64,000 nt of DNA from Luteimicrobium xylanilyticum (GTDB lineage Bacteria; Actinomycetota; Actinomycetes; Actinomycetales; Cellulomonadaceae): contig NZ_CP045529.1 of the NCBI RefSeq assembly GCF_009429125.1, positions 4,092,001 through 4,156,000 of the forward strand. Reading direction: 5' to 3'. Below, one piece after another: positions 8,038 through 15,573 of the stretch; position 1 is the first letter of the stretch, and every line of letters starts with the position of its first letter. Made by a program: the position numbers and the translations under genes. Under the pieces are notes generated by a model. That model was not told where the DNA came from. It made no database searches and saw only the letters and a list, made by a program, of their open reading frames with translations.

Positions 8038-8729
8038 CAGGACCTCGCGAGGTGCAGGTCCAGCTCGATCGCCCCGTGGTCGTCCACCGTCACGAACGGC
8101 AGCCGGGGGGCGTCGACGCCGTAGTCCGCCCAGGTCACGGGCAGGCTCGCGACGACCTCCGCGCCCGCAATGCCCGTGGACGCGCGCCCTGCGAAGGTCA
8201 CGTCCCGCGTCACGCCGTGCACCGTCAGCCGGCCGGACAGGCTCACCGCGCCCGACGACGCCGGCACGGCCCGCGCGAGGACGAAGGTCGCCGTCGGGAA
8301 CCTCGACGTCTCGAGCGCGGTCGAACGGAAGTAGGAGTCCCGCGGGGGCTCGTCGGTCAGGACCGACGCGACCTGCACCGTCACGGTCGCGGCGGTGACA
8401 CGTCCACCCGAGACCGTGACCGCGCCCGCGATCTCGTCGGTGCGCCCCGTGACGGTCGCGTCGTGGCCCTGGAGCACCTCGTGGACGCGGTAGCCCGCGA
8501 ACGACCCCGCACCGACGGTCCAGCGGCCGTCGGCGAGCGGTCCCGCCGCACCGACCGATGCACTCCCCGTTCCCAGGGTCGGCACCGGGTCGGCGTGCCG
8601 GTTCACCAACCCGGCGTACACCGCCGGCCCCACGAAGGCCGCGACCACCAGCACGACTGCGAGCCCGACGCACCACACCACGAGCGTGCGCCGTCGGTGT
8701 CGACGCCGATCCGAGGTCCCGGGTGACAT
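8034..8729 (-). CDS. YceI family protein, membrane-tethered
   Basis: This 231-residue protein has a basic N-terminus, a single transmembrane helix (LVVWCVGLAVVLVVAAFVG) and a YceI lipocalin-like domain (GRWTVGAGSFAGYRV, SYFRSTALETSRFPTATFV, LSGRLTVHGVTRDVTF). YceI domains bind polyisoprenoid or amphiphilic ligands in a beta-barrel. It is the first gene of the coupled YceI / sigma / anti-sigma operon, so it may be a sensor input or a target of that regulon (inference). ATG 8729 is preceded by a weak purine tract. Confidence 0.88.
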   Translation of the reverse strand: MSPGTSDRRRHRRRTLVVWCVGLAVVLVVAAFVGPAVYAGLVNRHADPVPTLGTGSASVGAAGPLADGRWTVGAGSFAGYRVHEVLQGHDATVTGRTDEIAGAVTVSGGRVTAATVTVQVASVLTDEPPRDSYFRSTALETSRFPTATFVLARAVPASSGAVSLSGRLTVHGVTRDVTFAGRASTGIAGAEVVASLPVTWADYGVDAPRLPFVTVDDHGAIELDLHLARSW

Positions 8730-8819
8730 GGTCGTCCCATCTGTCCAGTCTCGCGCCGGCCCGGGCGAGCCGACACCTCCACGACGAGACAGAGCTCCGG
8801 GTGGTTCAGCGGGTGCGGA

Positions 8820-9956
8820 TCACTTGACGGTGCCGAGGAGCGCCCGACGCAGCGCAGTGCCGTCCTGCCCCCGGACGACGGGGACACGGTCCGTCGACGA
8901 CGGGGTCTCCGCCCCCTCCCCGGCCGGCCGGCCCGACGCGTCGGTCCCGTGCGGGCCGTGGACCGTGCCGTGCCACCACGCGTCCGTGCCGCGGGGCGGC
9001 GGGAGCGGGACGGGGAGGCCGTGGGACAGCACCTGCTGCGCGGGCGTGAGCTGGCGGATCGCCACAGCCGCCACGTGGTCGGGGCGCTCACGAGCGACGC
9101 GTTCGTAGATCACGGGGTCGTGCTGGCCGTCGTCGCCGACGAGGAGCCAGCGGATCCCCGGCAGCTCGTCGAACAGCCGCTCGAGCTGACCGTGCTTGTG
9201 CGCCGCGCCGCTGCGGAACCAGCCGGTGTTCGTCGGGCCCCAGTCGGTGAGCAGCAGCGGGCCCTGCGGGAATCCGTGCACGTCCAGGAACCGGCGCAGC
9301 GTGCCCGCCGTGTTCCAAGCACCCGTCGACAGGTAGACGAACGGAGCGTCCGGGTAGCGGGCGTGGAGCCCCGCGTAGAGGTCGGCCATCCCCGGGACCT
9401 CGCGGCGGGCCCGCGGGTGCAGGACGAACGTGTTCCAGAACGCGATGAGCGGCCGGGGCAGACGGGTGTCGACGACGGTGTCGTCGATGTCGCTCACCAC
9501 CCCGAACGTCTCGTCCGCGCCGACGACGAGCAGCGGGCACGACGCGACGCGCCCGTCCTCGGTGGTCACGGACGCCGCGTGCCAGCCTGCGTCGAGCGGC
9601 GCGGGCAGCTCGAGGCGGGCGTCGATGTAGCCGGCGCGGTCCGCGACCAGGACGGCGTGCGCCCCCCCGACGGAGACCCGCAGCACCTCGCCCGGTGCGG
9701 GGACGGACAGGTAGCTGCGCCAGCCGCGGCGGTCGTGCGCGGGGGTCGGATGGGGGTCGCGGGGCGCGAGGACGGCACGCGCGAGGACCCGGACCCAGTC
9801 ACCGCAGCCGTAGCCCGTGTACGCCTCGACGTGCGGGGCCCAGCCCTTGCGGCGACAGAGCCGGCCCCCGAGCGCGTCGAAGAAGCGGTCCTCGAGGCGT
9901 GCCGCGATGTGCGGGCGCGTCGACGTGGGCGCGTTGACGGGTTCGGGCTGGGGCAC
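8820..9956 (-). CDS. APP1-type (DUF2183) phosphatase
   Basis: GTG 9956 with GGAG 6 bases upstream gives 378 residues. The catalytic HAD-like motif is SDIDDTVVDT near residue 165, followed by PFVYLSTGAWNT and WLLVGDDGQHDPVIY, the marks of the APP1/Lpp1 phosphatidate-phosphatase catalytic domain. The family hydrolyses phosphate esters, in yeast phosphatidic acid. The bacterial substrate is not established. The N-terminal 150 residues form the usual beta-rich DUF2183-associated part. No signal peptide is seen. It faces no obvious partner gene. Confidence 0.87.
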   Translation of the reverse strand: MPQPEPVNAPTSTRPHIAARLEDRFFDALGGRLCRRKGWAPHVEAYTGYGCGDWVRVLARAVLAPRDPHPTPAHDRRGWRSYLSVPAPGEVLRVSVGGAHAVLVADRAGYIDARLELPAPLDAGWHAASVTTEDGRVASCPLLVVGADETFGVVSDIDDTVVDTRLPRPLIAFWNTFVLHPRARREVPGMADLYAGLHARYPDAPFVYLSTGAWNTAGTLRRFLDVHGFPQGPLLLTDWGPTNTGWFRSGAAHKHGQLERLFDELPGIRWLLVGDDGQHDPVIYERVARERPDHVAAVAIRQLTPAQQVLSHGLPVPLPPPRGTDAWWHGTVHGPHGTDASGRPAGEGAETPSSTDRVPVVRGQDGTALRRALLGTVK

Positions 9957-10081
9957 GAGCGGCTCCTCGGGGACGTCCTCGGGGTGTCCGTCTCACCTTC
10001 GCACACGGCGCACCGCCGACCTGTCAGGCGCACGCCGCTCGCCGGCACCGCGAGCGCCTGACAACCCGCCGGCCCGGCGGG

Positions 10082-10606
10082 TCAGGAGCCGAGCGGGCGC
10101 GCGTCCTCGGCGTGCTGCCGCGTCAGCTCGACGTACGCGTCGGCGTTGTCGCGGACGTGCTGGAGCTCGTCGTCCCCGAGCGGTCGGACGACGCGCGCCG
10201 GCAGTCCGACGACGAGCGAGCCGGGCGGGATCTGCGCCCCCTCCGGCACGAGCGCGTTCGCGCCGATCAGGCTGCCCGCTCCCACGTGCGCGCCGTTCAG
10301 GACCGTGGCCCCCATGCCGACGAGCACGTCGTCGTCGACGGTGCAGCCGTGCAGGACGGCGTTGTGCCCCACGGACACCCCGGAACCGACGGTCACAGGG
10401 AACCCCGGGTCGGTGTGCACGACGACGCCGTCCTGCAGGTTCGACCGGTCGCCGATCGTGATGGGCTGCATGTCACCGCGGAGCACGGCACCGTAGAAGA
10501 CGCCCACGTGCTCGCCGAGCGTCACGGAGCCGACGACGGTCGCGCCGTCGGCCACCCAGGCGGTGCCGGCGACGTCGGGGACGCGGTCGCCCAGGCGGAG
10601 GATCAT
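10082..10606 (-). CDS. gamma-carbonic anhydrase family protein
   Basis: This 174-residue left-handed beta-helix protein shows hexapeptide repeats (VGSVTLGEHVGVFYGAVLRG, VLVGMGATVLNGAHVGAGSL). The His residues VVHTD, GHNAVLH sit in the positions used as zinc ligands by gamma-class carbonic anhydrases and PaaY/YrdA proteins. It may hydrate CO2, although many family members are inactive. Its ATG overlaps the last base of the plsC stop codon (TGATG), so it is the second gene of a coupled pair with the acyltransferase. Confidence 0.88.
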   Translation of the reverse strand: MILRLGDRVPDVAGTAWVADGATVVGSVTLGEHVGVFYGAVLRGDMQPITIGDRSNLQDGVVVHTDPGFPVTVGSGVSVGHNAVLHGCTVDDDVLVGMGATVLNGAHVGAGSLIGANALVPEGAQIPPGSLVVGLPARVVRPLGDDELQHVRDNADAYVELTRQHAEDARPLGS

Positions 10607-11259
10607 CAGGCCGCCAGCTCCTGTCCGCTCATGGCGTGGATGCTCGTCATCACGCTGTCCGTGAGCTCGCGGCGCGCCTGCGCGGGACGCTGGGCGGCGG
10701 TGATCTGGTGCGACGGGTCGATGGGTCGTCCGAAGTGGATCTCGACCCGGTGCCCGCGCGGGAGGCGCAGCATCTTCTGGTCGGCGGGCTGGACCTTGTC
10801 GGTGTTCACGAGGGCCACCGGGACGATCGGCGCGTGGCCGGTCAGGGCCAGCCAGGCGACGCCGGTGTGTCCCTTGTGGAGCTTGCCGTCCCGTGACCGC
10901 GTGCCCTCGGGGTAGATGCCGAAGACGTCCCCGCGCTCCAGGACGACGAGCGCGTCCTCGAGCGAGCGGATCCCCGCCCGGGGGTCGTCGCGCTGGACGG
11001 GGATGTTGCCCATCGTCGTGAAGAACCACCGCGACAGGCGGCCCTTGATCCCGCGCCCGGTGAAGTACTCGGCCTTGGCCATGAAGGTGACCTGCCGCGG
11101 GGCGACGAGCGGGATGAGGATCGAGTCGATGAACGACAGGTGGTTGCTCGCGAGGATCACGGGTCCCGTGCGGGGGATGTTGTTCCGCCCGGTCACCTTG
11201 GGCCGCAGGCACACGAAGGCGACCAGCGACAGCACCAGCCGCAGTACCCGATAGGTCAT
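10606..11259 (-). CDS. 1-acyl-sn-glycerol-3-phosphate acyltransferase family
   Basis: This 217-residue PlsC-type enzyme transfers an acyl chain onto lysophospholipid or lysophosphatidate at the membrane. The catalytic H-x4-D motif is NHLSFID near residue 40 and the substrate motif is FGIYPEGTRSRDGKL near residue 113. A short hydrophobic N-terminus (VLRLVLSLVAFVCL) is present. The frame is open upstream, but a CACAAT box 6 bases before ATG 11259 supports this start. GTG 11274 is an alternative. It is coupled to the gamma-carbonic-anhydrase gene downstream. Confidence 0.9.
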   Translation of the reverse strand: MTYRVLRLVLSLVAFVCLRPKVTGRNNIPRTGPVILASNHLSFIDSILIPLVAPRQVTFMAKAEYFTGRGIKGRLSRWFFTTMGNIPVQRDDPRAGIRSLEDALVVLERGDVFGIYPEGTRSRDGKLHKGHTGVAWLALTGHAPIVPVALVNTDKVQPADQKMLRLPRGHRVEIHFGRPIDPSHQITAAQRPAQARRELTDSVMTSIHAMSGQELAA

Positions 11260-11265
11260 CGCAAC

Positions 11266-11271
11266 ATTGTG
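11266..11271 (-). promoter_or_regulatory. -10 box for leaderless plsC-like gene
   Basis: CACAAT on the minus strand is followed by 6 bases and the ATG. This decides between ATG 11259 and upstream starts. Confidence 0.45.
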
Positions 11272-11419
11272 CACGCCCGCGCGAGGAACGGCTCCGGTGG
11301 CGTACAGGTGACCGGCAGAGTTCTGTACGACTTCGCCGAGGCGTCGGCAGGACGACGGCGTGGCGAGATTCTTGCGGTCCGTGACGTGCCCGCCCCTCGT
11401 CCCGGGCCGCCGGACGGCG

Positions 11420-11425
11420 CACGCT
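11420..11425 (+). promoter_or_regulatory. -10 box for leaderless MBL gene
   Basis: CACGCT, a 6-base spacer, then ATG 11432. The surrounding block is shared with the tag start region. Confidence 0.4.
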
Positions 11426-11431
11426 GGGGGC

Positions 11432-12247
11432 ATGACGACCACGCCTGCACCGTCCGGCACGCCCGTCCGCGCGACCCTCGCAGGAGGCCCGACAGTCCTC
11501 CTCGAGTACGCGGGCCTCCGCGTCCTGCTCGACCCAACGTTCGACGAGCCGCGCAGCTATGAGGGCGCCGTCGTCCTCACGAAGACCGCGCCGCCCGCGC
11601 TCCCCGCCGACGCCGTCCTGCCCCTCGACCTCGTCCTCGTCTCGCACGACCAGCACGCCGACAACCTCGACGTCGCGGGCCGCGCGCTCGTCGAGCGCGT
11701 CCTCGCCGACGGCGTCCCCGTCCTCTCGACGCCGGCGGCGGGCGCGCGCATCCCCGGCGTGACCGGGCTCGACGCGTGGGCGTCGGTCGAGCTCGACGGC
11801 GAGCGTCCGGTCACGGTGACGGCCGTGCCCGCCCTGCACGGCCCGGAGGGCGCGGACGCCCCGACGCTCAGCGGACCGGTCACGGGCTTCGTGCTCGAGG
11901 CGGCGGACACGCCGACGGTCTACGTGTCGGGCGACAACGCCTCGCTCGACCTGGTCGGGGAGGTCGCCGCCCGGTTCCCCGAGATCGCGGTCGCGATCCT
12001 CAACACGGGCGCCGCCGACGTCGGCCGGTTCCCCGGGCACACCGTGACCCTGCGCGGGACGGACGCGGCCGAGGCCGCGGGCCTGCTGGGGGACGCGCTC
12101 GTCGTGCCGGTGCACGCGGACTCGTGGGCGCACTTCACCGAGTCCGTCGACGCGGTCCGCACTGCGTTCGCTGATGCAGGCCTCACCGAGCGGCTGGTGG
12201 TGCTCGAGCCGGGCACCCGCACGGAGGTCGCGCCTGAAGCCTCCTGA
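11432..12247 (+). CDS. MBL-fold (UlaG-like) metal-dependent hydrolase
   Basis: This 271-residue protein has the beta-lactamase-fold pattern of UlaG-like hydrolases: LLEYAGLRVLLDPTF, VLVSHDQHADNLD (the metal motif, here H-x-x-H-x-D-N), TVTAVPALHGPEG, YVSGDNASL and a late PVHADSW. The typical final motif residue His is replaced by Asn in HADN, so metal content may differ. The substrate is unknown. The frame runs further upstream, but the family start and the -10-like box both point to ATG 11432. It is monocistronic. Confidence 0.85.
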   Translation: MTTTPAPSGTPVRATLAGGPTVLLEYAGLRVLLDPTFDEPRSYEGAVVLTKTAPPALPADAVLPLDLVLVSHDQHADNLDVAGRALVERVLADGVPVLSTPAAGARIPGVTGLDAWASVELDGERPVTVTAVPALHGPEGADAPTLSGPVTGFVLEAADTPTVYVSGDNASLDLVGEVAARFPEIAVAILNTGAADVGRFPGHTVTLRGTDAAEAAGLLGDALVVPVHADSWAHFTESVDAVRTAFADAGLTERLVVLEPGTRTEVAPEAS

Positions 12248-12297
12248 GCCGCCGTCACCGAGAGGATCGCACCATTCCCTCCGAGCAGCCCTCTGTG

Positions 12298-12309
12298 GCA
12301 GCATGCTGC
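12298..12309. promoter_or_regulatory. palindromic operator of the toxin-antitoxin pair
   Basis: GCAGCATGCTGC is a perfect 12-base palindrome one base before the antitoxin ATG. It overlaps a -10 hexamer CAGCAT at 12299-12304, which lies 6 bases from the ATG. TGGCAGCA is repeated at 12296 and 12312. Autorepression by the antitoxin is the natural reading. Confidence 0.6.
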
Positions 12310-12310
12310 T

Positions 12311-12664
12311 ATGGCAGCAACCAAGGAGCACGAGCGGCGGTTGACGCTACGCCTGTCGGAGCACGAGCTCGACGAGCTGCACCGCGCCGCCGACGCGAAC
12401 GGGACGAGTCTCCAGATGTACGTGCTAGGGCTCGTGCACAAGGACCTCCGGCGTCGCGAGGACCAGCAGCCCACGCTCAACTCGTGGGAAGCCATTCGCA
12501 GCCTGCAACAGCGCATGGCGAACGGGACTGCGAGCAAGGCCGAGCGAGAGGCTTTCTACGCTGGCTTCGACGGGTACGAGCTCACCGACGAGGATCGTGA
12601 GTGGCTCGACGCGGATCTCGGTGGGGTCGGCAGCGATCCGGAGCACGACGAGGACTTCCGGTGA
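12311..12664 (+). CDS. antitoxin of a MazEF-type pair
   Basis: This 117-residue protein starts ATKEHERRLTLRLSEHELDE, a ribbon-helix-helix-like DNA-binding N-terminus. The C-terminus is acidic (YELTDEDREWLDADLGG, then EHDEDFR), as expected for a region that wraps a toxin. Its stop overlaps the toxin start (GTGA). The palindrome over its own -10 box suggests autoregulation. The antitoxin family cannot be named exactly, and the call rests on the toxin partner and the layout. Confidence 0.75.
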   Translation: MAATKEHERRLTLRLSEHELDELHRAADANGTSLQMYVLGLVHKDLRRREDQQPTLNSWEAIRSLQQRMANGTASKAEREAFYAGFDGYELTDEDREWLDADLGGVGSDPEHDEDFR

Positions 12665-13056
12665 GCCTCACGCCCGGTGCGGTGGTCTACGTCGACCTCG
12701 ACCCGCACCGCGGCAACGAACAGGGCAAGACTCGTCCTTGCGTCGTCGTCTCTCGACAGTTCGGCGGGGTCCAGATCGTCGTGCCGATGACGTCGAACGA
12801 CCGCATGCTCCCGTCCCGCGTGCCTGTGGTGTGGAACGGACGCGAATCGTACGCGCAGTGCGAACAGGTCCGGGCGATCAGCGTGGAACGCTACGCCGGC
12901 GTGGCCCGTGACGAGGTCGCCCCCGCGGACCTCGCGCGAATTCGCGACGCACTGGCGTCGGTGCTCGAGCTCGGTTGGCTGCCCACCGAAGCGCCTCGAG
13001 CGTCGCGCCCGAGGTCGGCCCAGCAGGGCCACGGTCGCTCCAGGCGCGGCGGCTAG
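12661..13056 (+). CDS. MazF/PemK family toxin
   Basis: GTG 12661 gives 131 residues. The MazF fold signature is clear: PGAVVYVDLDPHRGNEQGKTRPCVVV (positions 5-30, read as two blocks PGAVVYVDLDP and GNEQGKTRPCVVV), then QIVVPMTSN and CEQVRAISVERYAGVARDEV. MazF toxins are ribosome-independent endoribonucleases that cut single-stranded RNA at short motifs. The catalytic Arg in TRP and the Thr in MTSN are kept. The basic tail (RPRSAQQGHGRSRRGG) is longer than usual. It overlaps the antitoxin by four bases. Confidence 0.9.
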   Translation: MSLTPGAVVYVDLDPHRGNEQGKTRPCVVVSRQFGGVQIVVPMTSNDRMLPSRVPVVWNGRESYAQCEQVRAISVERYAGVARDEVAPADLARIRDALASVLELGWLPTEAPRASRPRSAQQGHGRSRRGG

Positions 13057-13088
13057 GTCGGACCCGCGCGGCCCGTGAGGCGCAGACG

Positions 13089-13670
13089 TCAGCGCGCGCC
13101 GAGCGCCGCCCTCGCCCGCGCGACGGCGTAGGCAACCCGCGACGACTGGTCATCCGGGGCCTCGTCGGGCAGCGCGTCGACGGGGAACCAGCGCACGTCC
13201 TCGCTCTCGTCGCTCACGACGACGCGGTCCGCCGTGGACGCGACCGCCACGTATCCGACGTCCCAGTGGGCGCGACACGCCCCGAACGCCGAGGCGAGCT
13301 CGTGCCGGTTGAGGTCAGCGGGCTCGGTCGTGAGGAGATGGACGCCGGTGAGCCCCGACTCTTCGTGGGCCTCGCGCAGCGCGGCGTCGGGCACGGTCGG
13401 GTCGCCCGGTTCGACGTGCCCGCCGAGCTGGACCCAGAACCGGCCCTTGCGGTGGTAGCAGAGCAGCACGTGCGTCAGGTCCTCGGAGAGGACGAAGGCG
13501 CTGGCCGTCAGGTGCTCGGGTCCCCCGTCGCGCCGGGCGGCCGCCTCACCCTGCCGGGCGACGAACGCGCGGTAGGCGGCGCGGAGGGCGGACTGGTCGT
13601 CGTCGGGCGCATCCCAGGTGCGCAGGGACTGTGACAGGGCGGCCGCAGGGAAGGCGTCGACAGCACTCAC
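13089..13670 (-). CDS. NUDIX hydrolase
   Basis: GTG 13670 gives 193 residues. The NUDIX box reads GGHVEPGDPTVPDAALREAH then EESGL, retaining the REx2EE core that binds metal. The residue normally Glu after Gx5 is Asp. NUDIX enzymes hydrolyse nucleoside diphosphates linked to another moiety. The substrate here is not predictable. TAGGGT ends 6 bases before the GTG, consistent with a leaderless mRNA divergent from the broken MerR gene. Confidence 0.87.
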   Translation of the reverse strand: MSAVDAFPAAALSQSLRTWDAPDDDQSALRAAYRAFVARQGEAAARRDGGPEHLTASAFVLSEDLTHVLLCYHRKGRFWVQLGGHVEPGDPTVPDAALREAHEESGLTGVHLLTTEPADLNRHELASAFGACRAHWDVGYVAVASTADRVVVSDESEDVRWFPVDALPDEAPDDQSSRVAYAVARARAALGAR

Positions 13671-13676
13671 CGCACG

Positions 13677-13682
13677 ACCCTA
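13677..13682 (-). promoter_or_regulatory. -10 box for leaderless NUDIX gene
   Basis: TAGGGT on the minus strand is followed by 6 bases and the GTG start. Confidence 0.5.
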
Positions 13683-13702
13683 ACCGGGACTGCTCCCGCC
13701 GC

Positions 13703-13733
13703 TTGACCTTGACGCGACGTCAACTTCTAGGCT
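13703..13733 (+). promoter_or_regulatory. MerR-type promoter with palindromic operator
   Basis: TTGACC at 13703-13708 and TAGGCT at 13728-13733 are 19 bases apart, the long spacer typical of MerR-controlled promoters. The spacer holds TTGACGCGACGTCAA (13709-13723), a perfect 6+3+6 palindrome. The ATG follows the -10 box by 7 bases. Confidence 0.7.
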
Positions 13734-13740
13734 CGATCAC

Positions 13741-14389
13741 ATGAGCACGGAACGGTCGATCCAGGAGGTCGCGCGACTCGCCAGCACGACGAGCCGCACG
13801 CTGCGCCACTACCACGACGTCGGACTCCTCCACCCGAGCCGGATCGGCTCGAACGGGTACCGCTAGCACCCACGCCGCGTGGCTGCGCGCCGAGCAGGCG
13901 CGGATCGCGCGCCAGATCGAGGCGGTCGAGCGCACGGTCCGCACCATCGAGGACGGAGAGCAACCCATGGCCGAGAAGATGTTCGAGGGCTTCGACCACA
14001 CGCAGCACCGCGAGGAGGTCGAGCAGCGCTGGGGAAAGGACGCGTACGCGCGCAGCGACGCCTGGTGGCGCGGGATGTCCGACGACGAACGCGCAGCCTG
14101 GCAGCGGCGCAGCGCCGACCGCGTCGCGGCCTGGCGTGAGGCGGCCGAGCGCGGCGTCGACCCGACGTCCCCGGAGGCGCAGGAGCTCGCCCGTGAGCAC
14201 GTCGCGTGGCTCGCCTCGGTCCCCGGCACGCCGCGGACGCCGGACGGCCGGGACGCTCCCGACGCGTACGTCGTCGGGCTGGCGGAGATGTACGTCGCGG
14301 ACCCGCGGTTCGCGGCGACCTACGGCGACGACGCGGGTGCGCGGTTCGTCAGGGACGCCCTGGTCGCATTCGTCGACGGACGCGCGTAG
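13741..14389 (+). pseudogene. TipA-like MerR regulator with internal deletion
   Basis: The 5' part (ATG 13741) encodes a normal MerR helix-turn-helix start, ending RIGSNGYR directly followed by TAG at 13864. From 13865 another frame resumes with THAAWLRAEQARIARQIEAV, the end of the MerR coiled coil, and continues into a TipAS antibiotic-recognition domain (FEGFDHTQHREEVEQRWG ... GLAEMYVADPRF). Roughly the second half of the DNA-binding domain and the linker are missing, so no full regulator can be made. ATG 13967 would still give a 140-residue free TipAS domain, comparable to the TipAS product that Streptomyces lividans makes from an internal start. The promoter and operator remain intact. 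Confidence 0.85.
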
Positions 14390-14452
14390 CCGTGTCTCAC
14401 TTCCCGGACGAGCCCTGGTCCGCTGGGTGACCCCCGCGTAGCATCGACGTCA

Positions 14453-14550
14453 CCATCCAGAGCGGTCGAGAGTCCTGGCTCGTCGACACCGCAGCAACCC
14501 CCCAACGGAAGCCTCCCGAGGGACGAGGGTGCTAACGCCAGGTCCGATGG
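14453..14550 (+). promoter_or_regulatory. SAM-I (S-box) riboswitch
   Basis: The segment has the S-box pattern: P1 arms CCATC and GATGG, the kink-turn side AGAGCGGTCGAGAGTCCTGG, the conserved GCAGCAACCCCC, and the 3' core GGTGCTAACGCCAGG. It sits 43 bases before metF, whose product feeds methionine and SAM synthesis. S-adenosylmethionine binding is expected to switch the operon off. No clear terminator hairpin with T tract is seen, so control may be at translation initiation. Confidence 0.88.
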
Positions 14551-14592
14551 AGAGACCGTGTTCGTAGAGGCAACTGTTTTCGGGGTGCTCGC

Positions 14593-15573
14593 ATGAGCGT
14601 CTCCTTGGCGACCGGCCGCCCGACGGTGAGCTTCGAGCTCATGCCGCCGCGCAACCCGTCGGCCGCGCCGAAGTTCTGGGGCGTGGCCGAGCGGCTCGTC
14701 GCCGCGCGTCCCGACTTCATCTCGGTGACCTACGGCGCCGCGGGGAACGACCGGCACACGGCACGCGAGGTCGTCGCGCGCCTGCTGCGCGAGACGCCCG
14801 TCCTCCCGATCGCGCACCTGACGTGCGTGGGCGCGGCCCGGCACGACGTCGCCGAGATCATCGACGACTTCCTGTCCGACGGCGTCCGCTCGTTCCTCGC
14901 ACTGCGCGGCGACCCGCCCGTGAACTACCCGGACTGGCAGCCCGACCCGGACGGCCTGACGTCGTCGGACGCCCTGGTGGCGCTGCTCCGCGAGGTGGAG
15001 GCCGAGCGCTGCGCCGCCCACCCCGGCAACGCGTTGCGCTCCGCCGCTCGGCCGCTGACGATCGCCGTCGCGACCTTCCCGGGCGGCAACCCGGCAGCGG
15101 GGACCACGCCCGGGCAGGAGGTCCAGCGCCTGCTCGAGAAGCAGCAGGCGGGCGCCGACTTCGCGATCACCCAGCTCTTCTACGAGGCCGAGACCTACGT
15201 GACGTTCGTCGACGCCGCCCGCGCGGCGGGCGTCACGATCCCGATCCTTGCCGGCCTCCTGCCCATGACCGAGCCCAGGCGCCTGCACCGCGTCGAGGAG
15301 CTCACGGGCGTCCCCGTGCCGCGGCACGTCCTGCCCGCGCTCGAGGCCGCCGACGACGACGCCTCCCGCCACGCCATCGGGATCGCGCACTCCGTCGAGG
15401 TCGCCCGGGCGGTCCTCGACGCCGGCGCGCCCGGCATCCACATCTACACGTTCAACAAGCACGAAGCTGCACTGGACCTGCTCGAGGGCGTCCACCTCGG
15501 CGGCGGCGCGACCGACGCGCCGGACCTGGCCAGAGGGCCGCGGGTCAGCGCATCCACCGAGAGAAACGGATGA
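14593..15573 (+). CDS. metF: methylenetetrahydrofolate reductase
   Basis: This 326-residue TIM-barrel flavoenzyme reduces 5,10-methylene-THF to 5-methyl-THF, the methyl donor for MetE. Family blocks are visible: [71 protein letters not shown] and [14 protein letters not shown]. It follows the SAM-I riboswitch and overlaps metE by four bases (ATGA), so supply of methyl-THF and its use are co-regulated by SAM. ATG 14593 has only a weak purine tract upstream. Confidence 0.95.
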   Translation: MSVSLATGRPTVSFELMPPRNPSAAPKFWGVAERLVAARPDFISVTYGAAGNDRHTAREVVARLLRETPVLPIAHLTCVGAARHDVAEIIDDFLSDGVRSFLALRGDPPVNYPDWQPDPDGLTSSDALVALLREVEAERCAAHPGNALRSAARPLTIAVATFPGGNPAAGTTPGQEVQRLLEKQQAGADFAITQLFYEAETYVTFVDAARAAGVTIPILAGLLPMTEPRRLHRVEELTGVPVPRHVLPALEAADDDASRHAIGIAHSVEVARAVLDAGAPGIHIYTFNKHEAALDLLEGVHLGGGATDAPDLARGPRVSASTERNG

